Assembly (NCBI GenBank): GCA_034231615.1
Contig: CM067306.1
Location: 45,576,094 to 45,640,093, forward strand
DNA length: 64,000 nt
Origin: Meghimatium bilineatum
Taxonomy: Eukaryota; Mollusca; Gastropoda; Stylommatophora; Philomycidae
Direction of reading: 5' to 3'
Of this stretch, positions 39,301 through 53,100 are shown one piece after another. Made by a program: the position numbers and the translations under genes. The notes beneath the pieces were generated by a model. That model saw nothing but the letters and a program-made list of their open reading frames with translations. It was not told where the DNA came from and ran no database searches. How positions within the stretch are numbered: position 1 is the first letter of the stretch; the number at the start of each line of letters is the position of its first letter.

Positions 39301-41489
39301 AATTGAGTGTATACTGGCCCATTACACATGATTTCGTTGTATTGCAGCTTAATACTTCAGAACACTGGCGTATTAAACACGAATTGGATTGCAGTTTACT
39401 ACACCAACTCGTTGTATTCTGGAATATTACTCACACATTCATTGTAGTGAAGCTTACTACACTAGAATTGAGTGTATACTGGCCTATTGCACATGATTTC
39501 GTTGTAGTGCAGCTTAAAACGTCAGAACACTGGCGTATCACATAGGAATTTGGTGTATTCCAGTTTAGTACGGCAAACCTCGTTGTATTCTGGCATATTA
39601 CTCACAAATTCATTGTACTGAAGCTTACTACACTAGAATTGAGTATATTCTGGCCCATTACACATGATTTCGTTGTATTGCAGCTTAATACGTCAGAACA
39701 CTGGCGTATTACACACGAATTGGGTGTATTGCAGTTTAGTACACCAAAACTCGTTGTATTCTGACAAATTACTCACTAATTTGGTGTACTGAAGCTTACT
39801 ACACCATAACTCAGTGTTTGCTTGTCACAAATATGGTATGTTGTAGCTTACGTCGTTAGAACTGGCGTTACACACAAATTGAGTGTATTGCAGTTTAGTA
39901 CGCTAAAACTCATTGTATTCTGGCATATTGATCACAGATTCATTGCACTGAAGCTTACTACACTAGAATTGAGTGTATAGAGGCCTATTGCACATGATTT
40001 CTTTGTATTGCAGCTTAATACGTCAGAACACTGGCGTATCACATACGAATTGGGTGTATTGCAGTTTAATACGTGAGAACGCGTTGTATTCTGGCATATT
40101 ACTCACAAATTCATTGTACTGAAGCTTACTACACTAGAATTGAGTATATTCTGGCCCATTACACATGATTTCGTTGTATTGCAGCTTAATACGTCAGAAC
40201 ACTGGCGTATTACACACGAAGTGGGTGTATTGCAGTTTAGTACACCAAAACTCGTTGTATTCTGACATATTACTCACTAATTTGGTGTACTAAAGCTTAC
40301 TACACCATAACTCAGTGTTTGCTTGTCACAAATATGGTATGTTGTAGCTTACGTCGTTAGAACTGGCGTTACACACAAATTGAGTGTATTGCAGTTTAGT
40401 ACGTCAGAACTCGTTGTATTCTGGAATATTACTCACAAATTCATTGTACTGAAGCTTACTACACTAGAATTGAATGTATTCTGGCCTATTACACTTGATT
40501 TGGTTGTTGTGCAGCTTAAAACGTCAGAACACTGGCGTATTACACACGAATTGGGTGTATTGCAGTTTAGTACACCAAAACTCGTTGCATTCTGGCAGAT
40601 TACTCACTAATTTGGTGTACTGAAGCTTACTACACTAGAATTGAGTGTATACTGGCCTATTGCACATGATTTCGTTGTATTGCAGCTTAATACTTCAGAA
40701 CACTGGCGTATTAAACACGAAGTAGGAGTATTGCAGTTTAGTACGCCAAAACTCGTTGTATTCTAGGATATTACTAACAAATTGGGTGCACTGAAAATTA
40801 CTACACCACAATTCTGTGTTAGCTGATCACAAATATGGTATCTTGTAGTTTACTTCGTCAGAACTGGCGTTACACACGAATTGGGTGTATTGCAGTTTAG
40901 TACGTATGAACTCGTTGTATTCTGGCATATTACTCACAAATTCATTGTACTGAAGCTTACTAGACTAGAATTGAGTGTATACTGGCCCATTACACATGAT
41001 TTCGTTGTATTGCAGCTTAATACGTCAGAACACTGGCGTATTAAACACGAATTGGATTGCAGTTTACTACACCAACTCGTTGTATTCTGGAATATTACTC
41101 ACACATTCATTGTAGTGAAGCTTACTACACTAGAATTGAGTGTATACTGGCCTATTGCACATGATTTCGTTGTAGTGCAGCTTAAAACGTCAGAACACTG
41201 GCGTATCACATAGGAATTTGTTGTATTCCAGTTTAGTACGGCAAACCTCGTTGTATTCTGGCATATTACTCACAAATTCATTGTACTGAAGCTTACTACA
41301 CTAGAATTGAGTATATTCTGGCCCATTACACATGATTTCGTTGTATTGCAGCTTAATACGTCAGAACACTGGCGTATTACACACGAATTGGGTGTATTGC
41401 AGTTTAGTACACCAAAACTCGTTGTATTCTGACATATTACTCACTAATTTGGTGTACTGAAGCTTACTACACCATAACTCAGTGTTTGC
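36311..41489 (+). repeat. Derived and rearranged copies of the 2,669-bp HOR
   Basis: HOR starts (the agaagtggcg form of D1) fall at 36,311 and 37,984, a spacing of 1,673 bp, so the first copy lacks about 1 kb. The piece from 37,984 to 41,489 (3,506 bp) mixes parts of more than one copy. Near 38,870 a D1-type segment joins directly to aaacacgaattgggag. Near 39,900 gcagtttagtacg joins ctaaaactcattg, a combination not seen in the full copies. A C-to-T change giving gtattttggcc near 37,139 recurs near 38,811, linking those two pieces. Confidence 0.75.
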
Positions 41490-44400
41490 TTGTCACAAAT
41501 ATGGTATGTTGTAGCTTACGTCGTTAGAAGTGGCGTTACACACGAATTGAGTGTATTGCAGTTTAGTACGTCAGAACTCGTTGTATTCTGGCATATTACT
41601 CACAAATTCATTGTACTGAAGCTTACTACACTAGAATTGAATGTATTTTGGTCAATTACATATGATTTCGTTGTATTGCAGCTTCATACGTCAGAACACT
41701 GGCGAATACACACGAATTGGGTGTTCTGCAGTTTAGTACGCTAAAACTCATTGTATTCTGGCATATTGATCACAGATTCATTGCACTGAAGCTTACTACA
41801 CTAGAATTGAGTGTATAGAGGCCTATTGCACATGATTTCTTTGTATTGCAGCTTAATACGTCAGAACACTGGCGTATCACATACGAATTGGGTGTATTGC
41901 AGTTTAATACGTCAGAACGCGTTGTATTCTGGCATATTACTCACAAATTCATTGTACTGAAGCTTACTACACCAGCATTGAGTGTATTCTGGCCCATTAC
42001 ACATGATTTCGTTGTATTGCATCTTAATACGTCAGAACACTGGCGTATTACACACGAATTGGGAGTATTGCAATTTAGTACGCTAAAACTCATTGTATTC
42101 TGGCATATTAATCACAGATTCATTGCACTGAAGCTTACTACACTAGAATTGAGTGTATAGAGGCCTATTGCACATGATTTCTTTGTATTGCAGCTTAATA
42201 CGTCAGAACACTGGCGTATCACATAGGAATTTGGTGTATTCCAGTTTAGTACGGCAAACCTCGTTGTATTCTGGCATATTACTCACAAATTCATTTTACT
42301 GAAGCTTACTACACTAGAATTGAGTATATTCTGGCCCATTACACATGATTTCGTTGTATTGCAGCTTAATACGTCAGAACACTGGCGTATTACACACGAA
42401 TTGGGTGTATTGCAGTTTAGTACACCAAAACTCGTTGTATTCTGACATATTACTCACTAATTTGGTGTACTGAAGCTTACTACACCATAACTCAGTGTTT
42501 GCTTGTCACAAATATGGTATGTTGTAGCTTACGTCGTTAGAACTGGCGTTACACACAAATTGAGTGTATTGCAGTTTAGTACGTCAGAACTCGATGTATT
42601 CTGGAATATTACTCACAAATTCATTGTACTGAAGCTTACTACACTAGAATTGAGTGTATAGAGGCCTATTGCACATGATTTCTTTGTATTGCAGCTTAAT
42701 ACGTCAGAACACTGGCGTATCACATAGGAATTTGGTGTATTCCAGTTTAGTACGGCAAACCTCGTTGTATTCTGGCATATTACTCACAAATTCATTGTAC
42801 TGAAGCTTACTACACTAGAATTGAGTATATTCTGGCCCATTACACATGATTTCGTTGTATTGCAGCTTAATACGTCAGAACACTGGCGTATTACACACGA
42901 ATTGGGTGTATTGCAGTTTAGTACACCAAAACTCGTTGTATTCTGACATATTACTCACTAATTTGGTGTACTGAAGCTTACTACACCATAACTCAGTGTT
43001 TGCTTGTCACAAATATGGTATGTTGTAGCTTACGTCGTTAGAAGTGGCGTTACACACGAATTGAGTGTATTGTAGTTTAGTACGTCAGAACTCGTTGTAT
43101 TCTGGCATATTACTCACAAATTCATTGTACTGAAGCTTACTACACTAGAATTGAATGTATTCTGGTCAATTACACATGATTTCGTTGTATTGCAGCTTCA
43201 TACGTCAGAACACTGGCGAATACACACGAATTGGGTGTTCTGCAGTTTAGTACGCTAAAACTCATTGTATTCTGGCATATTGATCACAGATTCATTGCAC
43301 TAAAGCTTACTACACTAGAATTGAGTGTATAGAGGCCTATTGCACATGATTTCTTTGTATTGCAGCTTAATACGTCAGAACACTGGCGTATCACATACGA
43401 ATTTGGTGTATTGCAGTTTAATACGTCAGAACGCGTTGTATTCTGGCATATTACTCACAAATTCATTGTACTGAAGCTTACTACACTAGAATTGAGTATA
43501 TTCTGGCCCATTACACATGATTTCGTTGTATTGCAGCTTAATACGTCAGAACACTGGCGTATTACACACGAAGTGGGTGTATTGCAGTTTAGTACACCAA
43601 AACTCGTTGTATTCTGACATATTACTCACTAATTTGGTGTACTAAAGCTTACTACACCATAACTCAGTGTTTGCTTGTCACAAATATGGTATGTTGTAGC
43701 TTACGTCGTTAGAACTGGCGTTAAACACAAATTGAGTGTATTGCAGTTTAGTACGTCAGAACTCGTTGTATTCTGGAATATTACTCACAAATTCATTGTA
43801 CTGAAGCTTACTACACTAGAATTGAATGTATTCTGGCCTATTACACTTGATTTGGTTGTTGTGCAGCTTAAAACGTCAGAACACTGGCGTATTACACACG
43901 AATTGGGTGTATTGCAGTTTAGTACACCAAAACTCGTTGCATTCTTGCAGATTACTCACTAATTTGGTGTACTGAAGCTTACTACACAACTCAGTGTTTG
44001 CTTGTCACAAATATGGTATGTTGTAGCTTACTTCGTTAGAACTGGCGTTACACACGAATTGAGTGTATTGCAGTTTAGTACGTCAGAACTCGTTGTATTC
44101 TGGCATATTACTCACAAATTCATTGTAATAAAGCTTACTACACTAGAATTGAATGTATTCTGGTCAATTACACATGATTTCGTTGTATTGCAGCTTAATA
44201 CTTCAGAACACTGGTGTATTAAACACGAATTGGGAGTATTGCAGTTTAGTACGCCAAAACTCGTTGTATTCTAGGATATTACTAACAAATTGGGTGCACT
44301 GAAAATTACTACACCACAATTCTGTGTTAGCTGATCACAAATATGGTATCTTGTAGTTTACTTCGTCAGAACTGGCGTTACACACGAATTGGGTGTATTG

Positions 44401-44997
44401 CAGTTTAGTACGTATGAACTCGTTGTATTCTGGCATATTACTCACAAATTCATTGTACTGAAGCTTACTAGACTAGAATTGAGTGTATACTGGCCCATTA
44501 CACATGATTTCGTTGTATTGCAGCTTAATACGTCAGAACACTGGCGTATTAAACACGAATTGGATTGCAGTTTACTACACCAACTCGTTGTATTCTGGAA
44601 TATTACTCACACATTCATTGTAGTGAAGCTTACTACACTAGAATTGAGTGTATACTGGCCTATTGCACATGATTTCGTTGTAGTGCAGCTTAAAACGTCA
44701 GAACACTGGCGTATCACATAGGAATTTGGTGTATTCCAGTTTAGTACGGCAAACCTCGTTGTATTCTGGCATATTACTCACAAATTCATTGTACTGAAGC
44801 TTACTACACTAGAATTGAGTATATTCTGGCCCATTACACATGATTTCGTTGTATTGCAGCTTAATACGTCAGAACACTGGCGTATTACACACGAATTGGG
44901 TGTATTGCAGTTTAGTACACCAAAACTCGTTGTATTCTGACATATTACTCACTAATTTGGTGTACTGAAGCTTACTACACCATAACTCAGTGTTTGC
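41490..44997 (+). repeat. Transitional 171/159-bp block between two HOR families
   Basis: Starts of the agaagtggcg D1 form lie at 41,490 and 43,004, then 44,998, giving spacings of 1,514 and 1,994 bp. The first part has the caccagcattgag and gaacgcgttg variants typical of the following 1,850-bp HOR. The second part has D1 and D2 units in the order seen in the 2,669-bp HOR. A loss of three bases gives actacacaactcag near 43,983. The block looks like the product of exchange between the two HOR families. Confidence 0.7.
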
Positions 44998-46847
44998 TTG
45001 TCACAAATATGGTATGTTGTAGCTTACGTCGTTAGAAGTGGCGTTACACACGAATTGAGTGTATTGCAGTTTAGTACGTCAGAACTCGTTGTATTCTGGC
45101 ATATTACTCACAAATTCATTGTACTGAAGCTTACTACACTAGAATTGAATGTATTCTGGTCAATTACACATGATTTCTTTGTATTGCAGCTTCATACGTC
45201 AGAACACTGGCGAATACACACGAATTGGGTGTTCTGCAGTTTAGTACGCTAAAACTCATTGTATTCTGGCATATTGATCACAGATTCATTGCACTGAAGC
45301 TTATTACACTAGAATTGAGTTTATAGAGGCCTATTGCACATGATTTCTTTGTATTGCAGCTTAATACGTCAGAACACTGGCGTATCACATACGAATTGGG
45401 TGTATTGCAGTTTAATACGTCAGAACGCGTTGTATTCTGGCATATTACTCACAAATTCATTGTACTGAAGCTTACTACACCAGCATTGAGTGTATTCTGG
45501 CCCATTACACATGATTTCGTTGTATTGCATCTTAATACGTCAGAACACTGGCGTTTTACACACGAATTGGGAGTATTGCAATTTAGTACGCTAAAACTCA
45601 TTGTATTCTGGCATATTAATCACAGATTCATTGCACTGAAGCTTACTACACTAGAATTGAGTGTATAGAGGCCTATTGCACATGATTTCTTTGTATTGCA
45701 GCTTAATACGTCAGAACACTGGCGTATCACATAGAAATTTGGTGTATTCCAGTTTAGTACTGCAAACCTCGTTGTATTCTGGCATATTACTCACAAATTC
45801 ATTGTACTGAAGCTTACTACACTAGAATTGAGTATATTCTGGCCCATTACACATGATTTCGTTGTATTGCAGCTTAATACGTCAGAACACTGGCGTATTA
45901 CACACGAATTGGGTGTATTGCAGTTTAGTACACCAAAACTCGTTGTATTCTGACATATTACTCACTAATTTGGTGTACTGAAGCTTACTACACCATAACT
46001 CAGTGTTTGCTTGTCACAAATATGGTATGTTGTAGCTTACGTCGTTAGAACTGGCGTTACACACAAATTGAGTGTATTGCAGTTTAGTACGTCAGAACTC
46101 GTTGTATTCTGGAATATTACTCACAAATTCATTGTACTGAAGCTTACTACACTAGAATTGAGTGTATAGAGGCCTATTGCACATGATTTCTTTTTATTGC
46201 AGCTTAATACGTCAGAACACTGGCGTATCACATAGGAATTTGGTGTATTCCAGTTTAGTACGGCAAACCTCGTTGTATTCTGGCATATTACTCACAAATT
46301 CATTGTACTGAAGCTTACTACACTAGAATTGAGTATATTCTGGCCCATTACACATGATTTCGTTGTATTGCAGCTTAATACGTCAGAACACTGGCGTATT
46401 AAACACGAATTGGATTGCAGTTTACTACACCAACTCGTTGTATTCTGGAATATTACTCACACATTCATTGTAGTGAAGCTTACTACACTAGAATTGAGTG
46501 TATACTGGCCTATTGCACATGATTTCGTTGTAGTGCAGCTTAAAACGTCAGAACACTGGCGTATCACATAGGAATTTGGTGTATTCCAGTTTAGTACGGC
46601 AAACCTCGTTGTATTCTGGCATATTACTCACAAATTCATTGTACTGAAGCTTACTACACTAGAATTGAGTATATTCTGGCCCATTACACATGATTTCGTT
46701 GTATTGCAGCTTAATACGTCAGAACACTGGCGTATTACACACGAATTGGGTGTATTGCAGTTTAGTACACCAAAACTCGTTGTATTCTGACATATTACTC
46801 ACTAATTTGGTGTACTGAAGCTTACTACACCATAACTCAGTGTTTGC
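44998..46847 (+). repeat. 1,850-bp HOR, copy 1
   Basis: The HOR has about 11 units, nine of 171 bp and two D1 units, with the same 7 bp of losses as the 2,669-bp HOR. It begins at the agaagtggcg D1 form and carries a diagnostic gatttctttgtattgc in the following A subunit. Private variants of this copy include gcttattacac near 45,300, gagtttatagagg near 45,318 and catagaaatttgg near 45,731. Confidence 0.88.
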
Positions 46848-48697
46848 TTGTCACAAATATGGTATGTTGTAGCTTACGTCGTTAGAAGTGGCGTTACACA
46901 CGAATTGAGTGTATTGCAGTTTAGTACGTCAGAACTCGTTGTATTCTGGCATATTACTCACAAATTCATTGTACTGAAGCTTACTACACTAGAATTGAAT
47001 GTATTCTGGTCAATTACACATGATTTCTTTGTATTGCAGCTTCATACGTCAGAACACTGGCGAATACACACGAATTGGGTGTTCTGCAGTTTAGTACGCT
47101 AAAACTCATTGTATTCTGGCATATTGATCACAGATTCATTGCACTGAAGCTTACTACACTAGAATTGAGTGTATAGAGGCCTATTGCACATGATTTCTTT
47201 GTATTGCAGCTTAATACGTCAGAACACTGGCGTATCACATACGAATTGGGTGTATTGCAGTTTAATACGTCAGAACGCGTTGTATTCTGGCATATTACTC
47301 ACAAATTCATTGTACTGAAGCTTACTACACCAGCATTGAGTGTATTCTGGCCCATTACACATGATTTCGTTGTATTGCATCTTAATACGTCAGAACACTG
47401 GCGTATTACACACGAATTGGGAGTATTGCAATTTAGTACGCTAAAACTCATTGTATTCTGGCATATTAATCACAGATTCATTGCACTGAAGCTTACTACA
47501 CTAGAATTGAGTGTATAGAGGCCTATTGCACATGATTTCTTTGTATTGCAGCTTAATACGTCAGAACACTGGCGTATCACATAGGAATTTGGTGTATTCC
47601 AGTTTAGTACGGCAAACCTCGTTGTATTCTGGCATATTACTCACAAATTCATTGTACTGAAGCTTACTACACTAGAATTGAGTATATTCTGGCCCATTAC
47701 ACATGATTTCGTTGTATTGCAGCTTAATACGTCAGAACACTGGCGTATTACACACGAATTGGGTGTATTGCAGTTTAGTACACCAAAACTCGTTGTATTC
47801 TGACATATTACTCACTAATTTGGTGTACTGAAGCTTACTACACCATAACTCAGTGTTTGCTTGTCACAAATATGGTATGTTGTAGCTTACGTCGTTAGAA
47901 CTGGCGTTACACACAAATTGAGTGTATTGCAGTTTAGTACGTCAGAACTCGTTGTATTCTGGAATATTACTCACAAATTCATTGTACTGAAGCTTACTAC
48001 ACTAGAATTGAGTGTATAGAGGCCTATTGCACATGATTTCTTTGTATTGCAGCTTAATACGTCAGAACACTGGCGTATCACATAGGAATTTGGTGTATTC
48101 CAGTTTAGTACGGCAAACCTCGTTGTATTCTGGCATATTACTCACAAATTCATTGTACTGAAGCTTACTACACTAGAATTGAGTATATTCTGGCCCATTA
48201 CACATGATTTCGTTGTATTGCAGCTTAATACGTCAGAACACTGGCGTATTAAACACGAATTGGATTGCAGTTTACTACACCAACTCGTTGTATTCTGGAA
48301 TATTACTCACACATTCATTTTAGTGAAGCTTACTACACTAGAATTGAGTGTATACTGGCCTATTGCACATGATTTCGTTGTAGTGCAGCTTAAAACGTCA
48401 GAACACTGGCGTATCACATAGGAATTTGGTGTATTCCAGTTTAGTACGGCAAACCTCGTTGTATTCTGGCATATTACTCACAAATTCATTGTACTGAAGC
48501 TTACTACACTAGAATTGAGTATATTCTGGCCCATTACACATGATTTCGTTGTATTGCAGCTTAATACGTCAGAACACTGGCGTATTACACACGAATTGGG
48601 TGTATTGCAGTTTAGTACACCAAAACTTGTTGTATTCTGACATATTACTCACTAATTTGGTGTACTGAAGCTTACTACACCATAACTCAGTGTTTGC
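46848..48697 (+). repeat. 1,850-bp HOR, copy 2
   Basis: It matches copy 1 at an exact 1,850-bp offset, including the order of the two D1 units and the caccagcattgag, gaacgcgttg and cgaattggattgcag variants. A private change gives cattcattttagtg near 48,318, and aacttgttg replaces aactcgttg near 48,625. Confidence 0.88.
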
Positions 48698-50100
48698 TTG
48701 TCACAAATATGGTATGTTGTAGCTTACGTCGTTAGAAGTGGCGTTACACACGAATTGAGTGTATTGCAGTTTAGTACGTCAGAACTCGTTGTATTCTGGC
48801 ATATTACTCACAAATTCATTGTACTGAAGCTTACTACACTAGAATTGAATGTATTCTGGTCAATTACACATGATTTCTTTGTATTGCAGCTTCATACGTC
48901 AGAACACTGGCGAATACACACGAATTGGGTGTTCTGCAGTTTAGTACGCTAAAACTCATTGTATTCTGGCATATTGATCACAGATTCATTGCACTGAAGC
49001 TTACTACACTAGAATTGAGTGTATAGAGGCCTATTGCACATGATTTCTTTGTATTGCAGCTTAATACGTCAGAACACTGGCGTATCACATACGAATTGGG
49101 TGTATTGCAGTTTAATACGTCAGAACGCGTTGTATTCTGGCATATTACTCACAAATTCATTGTACTGAAGCTTACTACACCAGCATTGAGTGTATTCTGG
49201 CCCATTACACATGATTTCGTTGTATTGCATCTTAATACGTCAGAACACTGGCGTATTACACACGAATTGGGAGTATTGCAATTTAGTACGCTAAAACTCA
49301 TTGTATTCTGGCATATTAATCACAGATTCATTGCACTGAAGCTTACTACACTAGAATTGAGTGTATAGAGGCCTATTGCACATGATTTCTTTGTATTGCA
49401 GCTTAATACGTCAGAACACTGGCGTATCACATAGGAATTTGGTGTATTCCAGTTTAGTACTGCAAACCTCGTTGTATTCTGGCATATTACTCACAAATTC
49501 ATTGTACTGAAGCTTACTACACTAGAATTGAGTATATTCTGGCCCATTACACATGATTTCGTTGTATTGCAGCTTAATACGTCAGAACACTGGCGTATTA
49601 CACACGAATTGGGTGTATTGCAGTTTAGTACACCAAAACTCGTTGTATTCTGACATATTACTCACTAATTTGGTGTACTGAAGCTTACTACACCATAACT
49701 CAGTGTTTGCTTGTCACAAATATGGTATGTTGTAGCTTACGTCGTTAGAACTGGCGTTACACACAAATTGAGTGTATTGCAGTTTAGTACGTCAGAACTC
49801 GTTGTATTCTGGAATATTACTCACAAATTCATTGTACTGAAGCTTACTACACTAGAATTGAGTGTATAGAGGCCTATTGCACATGATTTCTTTGTATTGC
49901 AGCTTAATACGTCAGAACACTGGCGTATCACATAGGAATTTGGTGTATTCCAGTTTAGTACGGCAAACCTCGTTGTATTCTGGCATATTACTCACAAATT
50001 CATTGTACTGAAGCTTACTACACTAGAATTGAGTATATTCTGGCCCATTACACATGATTTCGTTGTATTGCAGCTTAATACGTCTGAACACTGGCGTATT
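48698..50100 (+). repeat. 1,850-bp HOR, partial copy 3
   Basis: It follows copy 2 with the same content until about 50,100. There the expected aaacacgaattggattg is replaced by acacacgaattgggtg, and within another 70 bp the array switches to the caaattcaatgtactgaatc module. The variant tactgcaaacc near 49,460 is shared with copy 1 and not copy 2, so the copies did not arise by simple serial duplication. Confidence 0.82.
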
Positions 50101-50160
50101 ACACACGAATTGGGTGTATTGCAGTTTAGTACACCAAAACTCGTTGTATTCTGACATATT

Positions 50161-53100
50161 ACTCACAAATTCAATGTACTGAATCTTACTATACTAGAAT
50201 TGAGTGTATACTGGCCTATTGCACATGATTTCGTTCTATTGCAGCTTAATACGTCAGAACACTGTCGTATTACGCAAGAATTAGGTGTATTGCAGTGTAG
50301 TACGCCAAAACTCGTTGTATTCTGGAATATTACTCACACATTCATTGTAGTGAAGCTTACTACACTAGAATTAAGTGTATACTGGCCTATTACACTTGAT
50401 TTCGTTGTAGTGCAGCTTAAAACGTCAGAACACTGGCGTATTAAACACGAATTGGGTGTATTGCAGTTTAGTACACCAAAACTCGTTGCATTCTGGCAGA
50501 TTACTCACTAATTTGGTGTACTGAAGCTTACTACACCACAACTCAGTGTTTGCTTGTCACAAATATGGTATGTTGTAGCTTACTTCGTTAGAACTGGCGT
50601 TACACACGAATTGAGTGTATTGCAGTTTAGTACGTCAGAACTCGTTGTATTCTGGCATATTACTCACAAATTCATTGTACTAAAGCTTACTACACTAGAA
50701 TTGAATGTATTCTGGTCAATTACACATGATTTCGTTGTATTGCAGCTTAATACTTCAGAACACTGGTGTATTAAACACGAATTGGGAGTATTGCAGTTTA
50801 GTACGCCAAAACTCGTTGTATTCTGGCATATTACTCACACATTCATTGTACTGAAGCTTACTACACTAGAATTGAGTGTATACTGGCCTATTGCACATGA
50901 TTTCGTTGTATTGCAGCTTAATACTTCAGAACACTGGCGTATTAAACACGAAGTAGGAGTATTGCAGTTTAGTACGCCAAAACTCGTTGTATTCTAGGAT
51001 ATTACTAACAAATTGGGTGCACTGAAAATTACTACACCACAATTCTGTGTTAGCTGATCACAAATATGGTATCTTGTAGTTTACTTTGTCAGAACTGGCG
51101 TTACACACGAATTGGGTGTATTGCAGTTTAGTACGTATGAACTCGTTGTATTCTGGCATATTACTCACAAATTCATTGTACTGAAGCTTACTAGACTAGA
51201 ATTGAATGTATACTGGCCCATTACACATGATTTCGTTGTATTGCAGCTTAATACTTCAGAACACTGGCGTATTAAACACGAATTGGATTGCAGTTTACTA
51301 CACCAACTCGTTGTATTGTGGCATATTACTCACTAATGTGGTGTACTGAAGATTACTACACCACAACACAGTTTGCTTGTCACAAATATGTATGTTGTAG
51401 CTTACTTCGTTAGAACTGGCGTTACACACGAATTGAGTGTATTGCAGTTTAGTACGTCAGAACTCGTTGTATTCTGGCATATTACTCACAAATTCATTGT
51501 ACTGAAGCTTACTACACTAGAATTGAATGTATTCTGGTCAATTACACATGATTTCGTTGTATTGCAGCTTAATACTTCAGAACACTGGTGTATTAAACAC
51601 GAATTGGGAGTATTGCAGTTTAGTACGCCAAAACTCGTTGTATTCTGGCATATTACTCACAAATTCATTGTACTGAAGCTTACTACACTAGAATTGAGTG
51701 TATACTGGCCTATTGCACATGATTTCGTTGTATTGCAGCTTAATACTTCAGAACACTGGCGTATTAAACACGAAGTAGGAGTATTGCAGTTTAGTACGTC
51801 AAAACTCGTTGTATTCTAGGATATTACTAACAAATTGGGTGCACTGAAACTTACTACACCACAATTCAGTGTTAGCTGATCACAAATATGGTATCTTGTA
51901 GTTTACTTCGTCAGAACTGGCGTTACACACGAATTGGGTGTATTGCAGTTTAGTACGTATGAACTCTTTGTATTCTGGCATATTACTCACAAATTCATTG
52001 TAATGAAGCTTACTACACTAGAATTGAGTATATTCTGGCCCATTACACATGATTTCGTTGTATTGCAGCTTAATACGTCAGAACACTGGCGTATTACACA
52101 CGAATTGGGTGTATTGCAGTTTAGTACACCAAAACTCGTTGTATTCTGACATATTACTCACTAATTTGGTGTACTGAAGCTTACTACACCATAACTCAGT
52201 GTTTGCTTGTCACAAATATGGTATGTTGTAGCTTACGTCGTTAGAACTGGCGTTACACACAAATTGAGTGTATTGCAGTTTAGTACGTCAGAACTCGTTG
52301 TATTCTGGAATATTACTCACAAATTCATTGTACTGAAGCATACTACACTAGAATTGAATTTATCCCTATTACACTTGATTTGGTTGTTGTGCAGCTTAAA
52401 ACGTCAGAACACTGGCGTATTACACACGAATTGGGTGTATTGCAGTTTAGTACACCAAAACTCGTTGCATTCTAGCAGATTACTCACTAATTTGGTGTAC
52501 TGAAGCTTCATACACTAGAATTGAATGTATTCTGGTCAATTACACATGATTTCGTTGTATTGCAGCTTAATACGTCAGAAAACTGGCGCATCACATACGA
52601 ATTGGGTGTACTCCAGTTTAGTACGCCTAAACTCGTTGTATTCTGGCATATTACTCACAAATTCATTGTAAAGATTACTACACTAGAATTGAGTATATTC
52701 TGGCCCATTACACATGATTTCGTTGTATTGCAGCTTCATACGTCAGAACACTGGAGTATACACACGAATTGGGTGTACTGCAGTTTAGTACACCAAAAAT
52801 CGTTGTATTCTGGCATATTACTCACTAATTTGGTGTACTGAAGCTTACTACACCACAACTAAGTGTTTGCTTGTCACAAATATGGTATGTTGTAGCTTAC
52901 TTCGTTAGAACTGGCGTTACACACGAATTGAGTGTATTGCAGTTTAGTACGTCAGAACTCGTTGTATTCTGGCATATTACTCACAAATTCATTGTACTGA
53001 AGCTTACTACACTAGAATTGAGTGTATACTGGCCTATTGCACATGATTTCGTTGTATTGCAGCTTAATACTTCAGAACACTGGCGTATTAAACACGAAGT

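Larger units (their letters stand above)
21187..50160 (+). repeat. Region 2: mixed 171/159-bp satellite
   Basis: From about 21.2 kb the array changes character. Units of 171 bp alternate with diverged 159-bp D units, small indels become frequent, and stops of new types appear (ttctgacat, cactaattt, gtatagagg). The open 57-codon frame of region 1 is lost; open pieces are generally under 150 codons. Markers specific to this region include gtatagaggcc (a StuI site) and gaacgcgttg (a MluI site). There is no gene in this stretch. Confidence 0.92.
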
